Assembly (NCBI GenBank): GCA_001898825.1 | Contig: MKVK01000046.1 | Coordinates: 124,001-188,000 of the forward strand | Source: Magnetospirillum sp. 64-120 | Lineage (GTDB): Bacteria > Pseudomonadota > Alphaproteobacteria > Rhodospirillales > Magnetospirillaceae | Direction of reading: 5' to 3' | DNA: 64,000 bases | In this document: one piece after another, positions 9,006 to 17,759 of the stretch | Position numbering within the stretch: the first letter of the stretch is position 1 | Layout: each line of letters opens with the position of its first letter | Made by a program: the position numbers and the translations under genes | Notes under the pieces: model-generated | Databases searched by the model: none | The model's input: only the letters and a program-made list of their open reading frames with translations | What the model was told of the DNA's origin: nothing

Positions 9006-10943
9006 ATGACCGAACTTTTTCCCGTTCCCGCCGATTTCGCCAAGCAGGCCCTGATCGACGAGAAGACCTACCAGGAATGGTATGATCGCTCGGTGAACGA
9101 TCCCGAAGGCTTCTGGGGCGAACACGGCAAGCGCTTGGATTGGATCAAGCCCTACACCAAGGTCAAGGAAGTCTCCTATTCGGGCGACGTCTCCATCAAC
9201 TGGTTCGCCGACGGCACCTTGAACGTGGCCGCCAACTGCCTGGACCGTCATCTGGCCAAGCGCGGCGACCAGACCGCCATCATCTGGGAAGGCGACGACC
9301 CGAACGAATCCAAGCACGTCACCTATCGTGAACTGCACGAACAGGTGTGCCGCCTGGCCAACGTGATGACCGATCTGGGCGTGAAGAAGGGTGACCGCGT
9401 CACCATCTACTTGCCGATGATCGTCGAAGCCGCGGTGGCCATGCTGGCCTGCGCCCGTGTCGGCGCCATCCATTCCATCGTGTTCGGCGGCTTCTCGCCC
9501 GACGCTCTGGCCGGCCGTATCCAGGATTGCGACAGCTCGCTGGTGATCACCGCCGACGAAGGTCTGCGCGGTGGCCGCAAGGTGCCGTTGAAGGCCAATG
9601 TGGACAAGGCGCTGGAAACCTGCTGGTCGGTGAAGAACGTCCTGGTGGTCAAGCGCACCGGCGGCAACATCCACATGGTGACCGGCCGTGACCATTGGTA
9701 CGAAGAACTGACCGCCAAGGCCGCCACCACCCACGCCCCGGTGGAAATGAACGCCGAAGACCCGCTGTTCATCCTTTACACCTCGGGATCGACCGGCAAG
9801 CCCAAGGGCGTGCTGCACACCACCGGCGGCTATCTGTGCTATGCCTCGATGACCCACCAGTACGTCTTCGACTATCACGAAGGCGACATCTATTGGTGCA
9901 CCGCCGACGTGGGTTGGGTCACCGGCCACTCGTACATCGTCTATGGTCCGCTGGCCAACGGCGCCATCACCTTGATGTTCGAAGGCATCCCCACCTATCC
10001 GGACGCCTCGCGCTTCTGGCAGGTGGTCGACAAGCACAAGGTCAACATCTTCTACACCGCGCCGACCGCCATCCGTTCGCTGATGCGCGAAGGCGAGGAA
10101 ATCGTCAAGAAGACCAGCCGCAAGTCCCTGCGCTTGCTGGGTTCGGTGGGCGAGCCCATCAACCCGGAAGCCTGGCTGTGGTACCACCGCGTGGTCGGCG
10201 ACGAGCGTTGCCCCATCGTCGACACTTGGTGGCAGACCGAAACCGGCGGCATCCTGATCACCCCGCTGCCGGGTGCGACCGCGTTGAAGCCCGGTTCGGC
10301 CACCCGTCCGTTCTTCGGCGTCAAGCCGGTGATGGTGGACGCCGAAGGCAAGGTGCTGGAAGGCGCCGTCGAAGGCAACCTGTGCCTGGCCGAGCCCGGC
10401 TGGCCCGGTCAGATGCGCACCATCTTCGGTGACCACAAGCGTTTCGGCGAAACCTACTTCTCGACCTATCCCGGCTACTACTTCACCGGTGACGGCGCCC
10501 GTCGTGACACGGACGGCTATTACTGGATCACCGGCCGCGTGGACGACGTGATCAACGTGTCGGGTCACCGCATGGGCACCGCCGAGGTGGAATCCGCCCT
10601 GGTCGCCCACCCCAAGGTGGCCGAAGCCGCCGTGGTCGGTTACCCGCACGAGATCAAGGGCCAGGGCATCTATGCCTATGTCACCCTGATCCAGGGCGAA
10701 GAGCCGTCGGAAGATCTGCGCAAGGAACTGGTGGCTTGGGTCCGCAAGGAAATCGGCCCCATCGCCAGCCCGGATCTGATCCAGTGGTCGCCGGGCCTGC
10801 CCAAGACCCGTTCGGGCAAGATCATGCGCCGCATCCTGCGCAAGATCGCCGAGAATGAGTTCGGCAGCTTGGGCGACACCTCGACCCTGGCCGATCCGAC
10901 CGTCGTCGACGATCTGATCGACAACCGTATGAACCGCGGCTAA
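9006..10943 (+). CDS. acsA: acetyl-CoA synthetase (AMP-forming)
   Basis: A 645-residue acetate-activating enzyme (acetate + ATP + CoA to acetyl-CoA + AMP + PPi). The AMP-binding motif [11 protein letters not shown] lies near residue 258 and TWWQTETGG near residue 408. The C-terminal catalytic loop is [11 protein letters not shown], whose lysine is the usual site of regulatory acetylation. The ATG at 9006 gives the normal N-terminus and has a GGGAGA ribosome binding site. The 186-base upstream region (8820-9005) holds no gene and presumably the promoter. A strong terminator follows. Confidence 0.95.
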   Translation: MTELFPVPADFAKQALIDEKTYQEWYDRSVNDPEGFWGEHGKRLDWIKPYTKVKEVSYSGDVSINWFADGTLNVAANCLDRHLAKRGDQTAIIWEGDDPNESKHVTYRELHEQVCRLANVMTDLGVKKGDRVTIYLPMIVEAAVAMLACARVGAIHSIVFGGFSPDALAGRIQDCDSSLVITADEGLRGGRKVPLKANVDKALETCWSVKNVLVVKRTGGNIHMVTGRDHWYEELTAKAATTHAPVEMNAEDPLFILYTSGSTGKPKGVLHTTGGYLCYASMTHQYVFDYHEGDIYWCTADVGWVTGHSYIVYGPLANGAITLMFEGIPTYPDASRFWQVVDKHKVNIFYTAPTAIRSLMREGEEIVKKTSRKSLRLLGSVGEPINPEAWLWYHRVVGDERCPIVDTWWQTETGGILITPLPGATALKPGSATRPFFGVKPVMVDAEGKVLEGAVEGNLCLAEPGWPGQMRTIFGDHKRFGETYFSTYPGYYFTGDGARRDTDGYYWITGRVDDVINVSGHRMGTAEVESALVAHPKVAEAAVVGYPHEIKGQGIYAYVTLIQGEEPSEDLRKELVAWVRKEIGPIASPDLIQWSPGLPKTRSGKIMRRILRKIAENEFGSLGDTSTLADPTVVDDLIDNRMNRG

Positions 10944-10960
10944 ACCCGCGGTTCGGGGAA

Positions 10961-10990
10961 GGCCCGCCGGTTTCGGCGGGCCTTTTTCTT
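10961..10990 (+). terminator. rho-independent terminator of acsA
   Basis: An 8-bp GC stem (GGCCCGCC with GGCGGGCC, 10961-10982) with a 6-base loop is followed by TTTTTCTTTT. It lies 18 bases after the acsA stop. Confidence 0.92.
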
Positions 10991-11053
10991 TTGCCCTCTG
11001 GTGTTGGCGGGTCTTCATCCCTATCCTGATAAGGCACAGGAAGGAATACCCTG

Positions 11054-11863
11054 GTGATCGGAGAAATCGTGGCGGTGTTCGCGGGTGGTTTGGTGCTGGC
11101 CATGGGCGGTATGGCCTTTTTCCAGCGTGACATGATTTATCACCCCGGGCGCGAGAAGGTGGCCCCCGCCGATGCCGGGGTTCCCGAGATGGTGCCGGTG
11201 ACCATCCGCAGCCATGACGGCTTCATGAATACCGGCTGGTACGGGGCGCCGCGCGACCGCTATCAGCCCACCATCGTCTATTTCCACGGCAATGCCGGCA
11301 CGGTGGCGCACCGCGCCCACAAGGCCCGGCTGTTCCTGGATGAAGGCTTCGGCGTGCTGCTGGTGGGCTATCGCGGTTATGGCGGCAATCCTGGCTCGCC
11401 GTCGGAAGAAGGGCTTTATTCCGATTCCCGCGCCGCGCTCGGCTGGTTGATCAGCCGTGGCGTCCCCCAGGGGCAGATCGTGCTTTATGGCGAATCCCTT
11501 GGCACCGGTGTCGCCGTGCAGATGGCCACCGAACACGTCAACGTGGTGGGCGTGGTGCTGGAGGCACCCTATACCCGCCTGCCCGATCTGGCCCCGGTCT
11601 ACGTGCTGCCCGGCTTCGCCGAGATGGTGATGCTGGATCGCTTCGACAACCGCGCCAAGATCGGCCATGTCCGTTCGCCCATGTTGATTCTGCACGGCCA
11701 GCAGGACGGGGTGGTGCCGGTGGACATGGGGCGCGAGTTGAAGGAACGGGCCCGCATGGGGGTGGAAGCCCATTTCATCGCCGCCGCCGGCCATAACGAT
11801 CTCTACAGTCACGGTGCCGGCCAACTGGTGACCGACTTCATCCGCAAGCAGTTGGAGCCCTGA
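11054..11863 (+). CDS. alpha/beta hydrolase (BEM46/S33-like), membrane-anchored
   Basis: A 269-residue hydrolase with an N-terminal membrane segment (about residues 4-22). The catalytic motifs are HGNAG (near 77), the nucleophile elbow GESLG (near 148), Asp in HGQQDGVVP (near 219) and His in AAGHNDLY (near 249). Relatives are called BEM46-like or serine aminopeptidase S33-like hydrolases; the substrate is unknown. The start is GTG 11054, with AGGAA nine bases upstream. The MarC-like gene follows three bases after the stop. Confidence 0.87.
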   Translation: MIGEIVAVFAGGLVLAMGGMAFFQRDMIYHPGREKVAPADAGVPEMVPVTIRSHDGFMNTGWYGAPRDRYQPTIVYFHGNAGTVAHRAHKARLFLDEGFGVLLVGYRGYGGNPGSPSEEGLYSDSRAALGWLISRGVPQGQIVLYGESLGTGVAVQMATEHVNVVGVVLEAPYTRLPDLAPVYVLPGFAEMVMLDRFDNRAKIGHVRSPMLILHGQQDGVVPVDMGRELKERARMGVEAHFIAAAGHNDLYSHGAGQLVTDFIRKQLEP

Positions 11864-11865
11864 TC

Positions 11866-12516
11866 ATGTCGGCGCTGCTGGCCAGTTTCCTGCTGGTGTT
11901 CGGCTCGTTGTTTCCCATCGTCAACCCGCCGGGAAGCGCCTTCATGTTCCTGGCCCATACCCGCACGCTCAGTCGCGCCCAGCGGGCCGATCTGGCGGCG
12001 CGGGTGGCGGTCTACGCCTTCCTGATCGTCGTCGGCTCACTGTATGTGGGCTCGGCGGTGCTGGGGGTGTTCGGGGTGTCGTTGCCGGCGCTCCGGGTGG
12101 GCGGCGGCCTGGTCATCGCCGTGGCCGGCTGGCGTCTGCTGAACGCCAAGGAAGGCGCCACCGACGGCGACATCGAAATCGGCGGCGCCCCGGAACGTCT
12201 GCGCTCGGCCGCCTTTTACCCGCTGACCATGCCGCTGACCACCGGGCCGGGCACCATCGCGGTGACCATCGCGCTGGGCACCGGCCATCCCTTCGGCAGC
12301 GACATGCTGTCCCTGGCCACCTTGGGGGGCTTGCTGGCGGTGCTGTCCATCAGCGTCCTGATCTATGCCAGCTTCCGCTTCGCTGATCGCATGGAGGGCC
12401 TGTTGGGCCGGGCGCTGACCGACGCCATGATGCGGCTGTTCGCGCTTTTGCTGCTGTGCATCGGCGTGGAAATCGTCTGGCGCGGCATCGCCGAGATGGT
12501 GAAAAGCCTGGGATAG
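11866..12516 (+). CDS. MarC-family inner-membrane protein
   Basis: A 216-residue MarC/UPF0056-family protein with about six membrane helices. The family signatures FPIVNPPGSAFMF (residues 15-28) and PLTTGPGTIAV (near residue 123) are clear. The family was once linked to multiple antibiotic resistance, but that role has not held up and the function is unknown. It follows the hydrolase gene by three bases, so it is cotranscribed. Confidence 0.88.
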   Translation: MSALLASFLLVFGSLFPIVNPPGSAFMFLAHTRTLSRAQRADLAARVAVYAFLIVVGSLYVGSAVLGVFGVSLPALRVGGGLVIAVAGWRLLNAKEGATDGDIEIGGAPERLRSAAFYPLTMPLTTGPGTIAVTIALGTGHPFGSDMLSLATLGGLLAVLSISVLIYASFRFADRMEGLLGRALTDAMMRLFALLLLCIGVEIVWRGIAEMVKSLG

Positions 12517-12521
12517 CGCCG

Positions 12522-12540
12522 CCGGCCCGGCACGGGCCGG
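12522..12540. terminator. GC hairpin between convergent genes
   Basis: An 8-bp stem (CCGGCCCG/CGGGCCGG) with a 3-base loop lies between the MarC-like gene and the oppositely directed phosphatase gene. It has no T-run on either side, so it may be only a weak or factor-assisted bidirectional terminator. Confidence 0.4.
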
Positions 12541-12549
12541 GCTTCGCCC

Positions 12550-14256
12550 CTAAGTCCCGCTGACGGGCCGGAAGGCCAGGAAGGTCATGTCGTCGCGGCG
12601 GCGTTGGTCGCCGCGCCACTGGGAAAGCTTCAGGAACAATTCGTCCATCTGCTCGCTGACCGGACGGTCGGTGACCTCGGCCAACACTTCCTGCAGGCGG
12701 CGGCGGCCGAACAGGCGCCCCGAGGCGCCGCCCACCTGATCGGTGACGCCGTCGGTGTACATGTAAAAGGCGGCGCCGGGCTTGAAATCCAGGCGATGGG
12801 CCGAGAAACGGTAGTCTTCGGGGCTGTCCAGATAGCCCAGGCTCATGCGGTCGCCGCGCACCTGACGCAAAACGCCTTCTTCCGAGATCAGCAAGGGCAG
12901 GTTGGCGCCGGCGAAGGTCAAGGTGGAATGGGTGCGGTCGACGACGCAGATGGCGGCGTCCAGACCGTCGTTGCTGACGGCGCTGTCGCGGTCCTGGCGC
13001 AGGGCGGTCTTCACCAAGCGGTTCAACTGGGTCAGCATCTCGGCCGGGTCGTCATGGCCGTGATGGTGCAGGATGCGGCTGAAGCTGGAGGCCACCACGG
13101 CGGTCATGAAGGCGCCGGGCACGCCATGGCCGGTACAGTCCATCACCGCGATGACGCCCTTGGAACCGAACGAGCCGGCCCAGTAATAGTCGCCGCCCAC
13201 CATGTCCAAGGGTTGCCAGCCCACCGCCAATTCATCCACCACGCCGGACAGGGCGCCCTGGTCGGGCAGCAGGGCGTTCTGGATGCGGCTGGCGTAACGG
13301 ATGCCGTCGTTGATGTCGCGGTTGGCCTTTTCCAGTTCGGTGTTGGCCAGGTTCAGCTGGGCCAGGGCGCGTTCCACGCCTTCCTTCTCGCGGGCCAGTT
13401 CGTTGGTGCGTTCGGCCACCCGGCGTTCCAGGTCGCGGGCCAGGGCGGCCAGATCGTTCTGAGCCTTGTCGCGGTCGTCCAGGCCGGTCTGGCTTTCCGC
13501 CAGCATGCCGTTGACGGTGCCCACCAGCAGGCCCAATTCGTCCTTTTGGTGTCCGGCCGGCAGGTCGATCAGGAAGGCGCCGGGATGGGACGGATCGACG
13601 CGGCCGATGGCGGCGGTGATCCTTAACAGCGGCTTGGTGATCAGCAAATAGAAGACCGCCACCACCAGGGCGCACACCAGAACGGCGCGGGCCGCCCCCG
13701 ACACCACGGCCGAGGTGGCGCGGCTCAGCCACGCGTTCAGCAGGCCGGCGTTGTCCAGGCGGACTTCCAGCGATCCGACGGCGGTGCTGCTGCCGTTGGG
13801 GTTGCGGGTTTCCAGGGACCGCGAATGCAGGACCACGTCGCCGAACAGATCGTCGGCCAGACCGGGAAAGGGGGTGGAGACCGCGGCGCGGATCTTCTTG
13901 CCCAATTCGCCGCCATAATTGTCGGTCAACGTCGCTTCCAGAACCAACGGGTTCTGATGCAGGCCGGCCACCACTTCGCCGGCCAGTTCGCCGGACAGCT
14001 GATAGGCGGCTTCCACTGCCAGTCCGCGCACCAAGTTCATGTCGGCGGCCATGTCGCGGCGCACCTGTTCATGCATGGACCGGTAATCGTTCAGCAATTC
14101 ATAGGCGCTGGTGGCCAGTCCCACGGCCAGGGCGATCACCAAGGTGGCGAAGGCTTGCTTGAACGACAGTCCGTCCAGCATGCGCACCTGGGCGGCCTGG
14201 TCGGCGCGGGGGGCGGCGCCGGGGATACGGGACTGAAGCACGCGAGCAGCTTTCAT
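12550..14256 (-). CDS. HAMP-SpoIIE (PP2C-type) membrane phosphatase
   Basis: A 568-residue protein resembling SiaA/RsbU-type phosphatases. It has TM1 (about 34-53), an extracytoplasmic sensor domain of about 130 residues, TM2 (about 188-206), HAMP (about 208-262) and a long coiled coil (about 262-315). A SpoIIE/PP2C domain follows (about 340-565) with GGDYYWAG, MDCTGHGVPGAF (metal ligand Asp373) and a C-terminal DDMTFLAF motif. Such enzymes dephosphorylate anti-sigma-antagonist (STAS) proteins, but no STAS or kinase partner is nearby. It is divergent from the Rec-PAS-GGDEF gene across a 166-base region. Confidence 0.88.
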   Translation of the reverse strand: MKAARVLQSRIPGAAPRADQAAQVRMLDGLSFKQAFATLVIALAVGLATSAYELLNDYRSMHEQVRRDMAADMNLVRGLAVEAAYQLSGELAGEVVAGLHQNPLVLEATLTDNYGGELGKKIRAAVSTPFPGLADDLFGDVVLHSRSLETRNPNGSSTAVGSLEVRLDNAGLLNAWLSRATSAVVSGAARAVLVCALVVAVFYLLITKPLLRITAAIGRVDPSHPGAFLIDLPAGHQKDELGLLVGTVNGMLAESQTGLDDRDKAQNDLAALARDLERRVAERTNELAREKEGVERALAQLNLANTELEKANRDINDGIRYASRIQNALLPDQGALSGVVDELAVGWQPLDMVGGDYYWAGSFGSKGVIAVMDCTGHGVPGAFMTAVVASSFSRILHHHGHDDPAEMLTQLNRLVKTALRQDRDSAVSNDGLDAAICVVDRTHSTLTFAGANLPLLISEEGVLRQVRGDRMSLGYLDSPEDYRFSAHRLDFKPGAAFYMYTDGVTDQVGGASGRLFGRRRLQEVLAEVTDRPVSEQMDELFLKLSQWRGDQRRRDDMTFLAFRPVSGT

Positions 14257-14422
14257 GCCTAAAAACCTAGAGGCCCAACACTAGCCGGTTTTGCTGGAGG
14301 GGGAAACCTTCACAGTCCATGGGTACGAATATTGGCTGCAATTTGGGCGTCGTCCAATATAACCTTTCAACGGTAAGGCATTCCGGTGCTGATTGGTCGG
14401 CATTATTCCCTAAAGGTTGCCC

Positions 14423-15856
14423 ATGGCTGAAGAAAAGGCACTTTTTGGTGGTGGACGACGCCGCCTGAACCTGAAAGACAGTCGCGCCGACGCCGTTGAT
14501 CCCAATCCTTGGCTGGTCCTGGTGGTGGACGACGACCCCCAGGTGCATGGCATGACCCAGGTCCTGTTGCGCGATTTCCGTTTCCAGGGACGGGGCTTTT
14601 ACCCGGTTTCCGCCTATTCGGCGGCCGAGGCCCGCGCAGTTCTGGAAAGTCGTGACGACATTCCGGTGATGCTGTTGGACGTGGTGATGGAAACCGACCA
14701 TGCCGGGCTGTCGCTGGCGCGTTTCATCCGCCAGGAACTGGCCAACCATCGTCTGCGCATCATCCTGCGCACCGGCCAGCCGGGCGAGGCGCCCGAGCGC
14801 GAGGTGATGCTGGAATACGACATCAACGATTACCGCTCGAAGACCGAGTTGACGGCGCAAAAGCTGTTCACCGCGCTGGTCGGCGCGCTTCGGTCGTGGA
14901 TCGACATCACCACCATCGAGAAGCTGAACGCCACCCTGGAAGCCCGGGTGGTCGAGCGAACCCGGGAACTGGCCGAGGCCCAGGCGTTTTCCGCCCGTCT
15001 GGTGGAATTGCTGCCCAACCCGGTGTGGGTCAAGGATCTGGCTGGCCATTACCGCCTTTACAACAAGTCGTTCCGCGAATTCTTCGGCATCGACGAAACC
15101 ACTTGGTTGGGTCATTCGGCGGAAGAGGTGCTGGGGCCGCACCTGCCGCCCGAGGAACTGGACAGCGATTGCCGGGTTCTGGACGGGTCGTCGCGGCGCG
15201 AGGAATTCGAGACCCAAATCCCCGATTGCCACGGCCAGTCCCGCACGCTTCTGGTGACCAAGGCGGCGCTGCCGGCCGACGGCGTGGTGCCCAACGGCAT
15301 CATCGGCTTGGCCGTGGACATCTCGGACCGCAAGGGGCTGGAACGCGAACTGCGTCGTCTGGCCACCACCGACCCGCTGACCGGCGCCCCCAACCGGCGG
15401 CACTTCAGCACTTTGGCGCACCAAGAGATGGAACGTTCGCTGCGCTATGACCTGCCCTTGGCGGCCATCATGCTGGATGTGGATCATTTCAAGACCGTCA
15501 ACGACACCTGGGGCCATTCCATTGGGGACGAGGTGTTGCGGGCGGTGACCGAATCCATGGCGGCGCAATTGCGCGAAGTGGATGTCTTGGGCCGCATGGG
15601 CGGCGAGGAATTCGCCGTGCTGCTGCCGCAGACCGGATTGGACGGCGCCCGCCAGTTGGCGGAACGCCTGCGTCAGGCGGTGGCTTCCATCCGCCTGCCC
15701 CTGGTGGACGGCGTGCTGAAGACCTCGATCAGTCTGGGCGTGGCCTGCCGGGCGCCGGGCGACACCCATTTCGACCACGTGTTGGGCCGCGCTGACCGCG
15801 CCATGTACCGGGCCAAGGAAGGCGGGCGCGACCGCATCGAACTGGACGGCGACTGA
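14423..15856 (+). CDS. response regulator diguanylate cyclase (Rec-PAS-GGDEF)
   Basis: A 477-residue soluble regulator making cyclic di-GMP from two GTP. The receiver domain (about residues 30-160) has acidic residues DDD at 36-38, phospho-acceptor Asp86 (LLDVVME) and Lys140, in the variant typical of DUF3369-type regulators (INDYRSKTELTAQKLF). A coiled coil leads to a PAS domain (about 195-305), then GGDEF (about 315-475) with active site GGEEF and an RxxD inhibitory site (REVD) five residues before it. ATG 14423 is preferred over the in-frame TTG six bases upstream. The partner kinase is unknown. Confidence 0.92.
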   Translation: MAEEKALFGGGRRRLNLKDSRADAVDPNPWLVLVVDDDPQVHGMTQVLLRDFRFQGRGFYPVSAYSAAEARAVLESRDDIPVMLLDVVMETDHAGLSLARFIRQELANHRLRIILRTGQPGEAPEREVMLEYDINDYRSKTELTAQKLFTALVGALRSWIDITTIEKLNATLEARVVERTRELAEAQAFSARLVELLPNPVWVKDLAGHYRLYNKSFREFFGIDETTWLGHSAEEVLGPHLPPEELDSDCRVLDGSSRREEFETQIPDCHGQSRTLLVTKAALPADGVVPNGIIGLAVDISDRKGLERELRRLATTDPLTGAPNRRHFSTLAHQEMERSLRYDLPLAAIMLDVDHFKTVNDTWGHSIGDEVLRAVTESMAAQLREVDVLGRMGGEEFAVLLPQTGLDGARQLAERLRQAVASIRLPLVDGVLKTSISLGVACRAPGDTHFDHVLGRADRAMYRAKEGGRDRIELDGD

Positions 15857-15998
15857 CCGCGTCACTTGTTGCCGTGGTCATGAATTCGCGCTGAAGACGA
15901 CGTCCGGGGTGAATACAATGGACCCTTTGTTGCTTTTCCGTTGAAGCATTTTCACGAAAGGATTAAGCCCATTCATGGGGAATAAAGGGGACACATCC

Positions 15999-17738
15999 AT
16001 GGAGCCGATCGCCACTATTATCGATTTGGCCATCGAACGGCGAAAGCGCGGTCCGCGATTTGACGGCGGCATGATGCAGATTCTCGAGGTCAGCCGTGAC
16101 CTCATCTGCCTGTGCCGGGCGGGCGCCATCACCGCCATCAACGGCGCCGGGGTGCGCATGTTGGGCGGCAAGAGCACCGAAGAGATGATCGGCCGCCGGC
16201 TGGCCGAATTCCTGATCCCCGAATATGGTCAGGTGATGGATTTGTTCATGTCGGGCATGGCCAGCGAGGATCGCGCCATCCCCACCCGCATCATCGGCCT
16301 GGACCGCAAGACCCGCGACGTCGAACTGCAGGTGTTCCGGGCGCGTGAAATCGCCGCCGACGCCACCGTGGTCACCGGCCGCGACACTTCCCGTGAAGGC
16401 AAGCTGGCCGGCTCGGCCCATCAAAGCGACACCCGTTTCCACCTGTTGGTGGAAAACTCGGTCAACCTGGTCTGCCATGTGGTGGCCGGCACCATCCGCT
16501 ATGTCAACAAGGCGGGGCTGGACCTGCTGGGCACGGCCGAGTTGGAACAGGTGGTCGGCCTGCGCCTGGAAGACATCGTCCATGCCGATTACGCCGCCCT
16601 GATCGACGAGATCGTGCGCGAGGACGCGGTGGTTCCCATGCGGCTGATGCACCGGGACGGCACCGCCTTTGACGCCCTGGTGCGGGCGACGCCGCTGCCC
16701 AGCAGCGCCATGGGTCAGGAACTGATGTTCGAGGCCCGCGACATCACCAGCCACAACCGGGCGGTGTCGGCCTTGCGCCGGGCCAACGAAACGCTGGAAA
16801 TGCGGGTTGCCGCCCGCACCCGCGAACTGGCCGAACAGCGCCTGCGCGCCGAAGAGATGACCCTGGTCGCCGACGCGTCCCGCCGTTTCAGCGAGTCCCT
16901 GATCGACACCATTCCGTCGCCGGTATGGTTCAAGGATGCCCTGGGCCGTATCCAGACCCGCAACCGGGCTTTCCGCAATCTGTTCGGCGACGGTGACCCG
17001 GCCCCCGGACTGCTGCCCCTGGAAGACGCGGTGACCGACGCCGAGTTGCTGTCGGGCGCCTGTGCCGAAGCCTCGTACGAGGCGTCGATCCTGCCGCGTG
17101 GCGGCGGACGCCTGGACGTACTGGTGCTGAAATCCGCCTTTCTGGACGAAGAAAGCCGCCCGGTGGGGGTCATCGGCGTGCTGACCGACATCACCGACCG
17201 CAAGGCCATGGAGCGCGAACTGCGCCGTTTGGCCACCACCGATTCCCTGACCGGCGTCTTCAACCGTCGTCATTTCCTGGCCGCCGCCGCCACCGAGGTG
17301 GAACGCGCCCATCGTTATGGCAGCCCGTTGAGCGTGCTGATGCTGGACGTGGATTACTTCAAGAGGATCAACGACACCCACGGCCACGCCATCGGTGACG
17401 AGGCGTTGCGCCGTCTGGCCGAATGCATGCGTCAGACTTTGCGCGACATCGACATCGTCGGCCGGCTGGGCGGCGAGGAATTCGCCGTGCTGTTGCCTGA
17501 AACCAACCGGGACGGGGCGTTGATCACCGCGGAGCGGCTGCGGTTGCTGATCAACCAGACGCAAATCACCTTGCCGGACGGCCAAACCCTGGAGATGACC
17601 GTCAGCATCGGTGTCGCCGTGCCCAAGGGGGCCGAATCCTCGGTGGAGACCCTGCTGGCCCAGGCCGACCGGGCGCTTTACACGGCAAAGATGCAAGGAC
17701 GGAACCAGGTTTTCGCCGAAGGGGTTGACGGGAACTAA
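15999..17738 (+). CDS. multi-PAS diguanylate cyclase
   Basis: A 579-residue soluble protein with three PAS-like domains (about 20-130, 140-245 and 285-405), a coiled coil between the second and third, and a C-terminal GGDEF domain (about 415-575). The active site is GGEEF, with an RxxD inhibitory site (RDID), so it should make c-di-GMP with product inhibition. The PAS3-GGDEF half resembles the preceding gene closely (VWFKD/VWVKD, TDITDRKAMERELRRLATTDSLTG), pointing to duplication. The start is taken at ATG 15999, with AAAGGGGA upstream; ATG 15975 is an alternative adding eight residues. No membrane segment is seen. Confidence 0.9.
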   Translation: MEPIATIIDLAIERRKRGPRFDGGMMQILEVSRDLICLCRAGAITAINGAGVRMLGGKSTEEMIGRRLAEFLIPEYGQVMDLFMSGMASEDRAIPTRIIGLDRKTRDVELQVFRAREIAADATVVTGRDTSREGKLAGSAHQSDTRFHLLVENSVNLVCHVVAGTIRYVNKAGLDLLGTAELEQVVGLRLEDIVHADYAALIDEIVREDAVVPMRLMHRDGTAFDALVRATPLPSSAMGQELMFEARDITSHNRAVSALRRANETLEMRVAARTRELAEQRLRAEEMTLVADASRRFSESLIDTIPSPVWFKDALGRIQTRNRAFRNLFGDGDPAPGLLPLEDAVTDAELLSGACAEASYEASILPRGGGRLDVLVLKSAFLDEESRPVGVIGVLTDITDRKAMERELRRLATTDSLTGVFNRRHFLAAAATEVERAHRYGSPLSVLMLDVDYFKRINDTHGHAIGDEALRRLAECMRQTLRDIDIVGRLGGEEFAVLLPETNRDGALITAERLRLLINQTQITLPDGQTLEMTVSIGVAVPKGAESSVETLLAQADRALYTAKMQGRNQVFAEGVDGN

Positions 17739-17759
17739 GCCAAGAGTTTCCATAATCCC

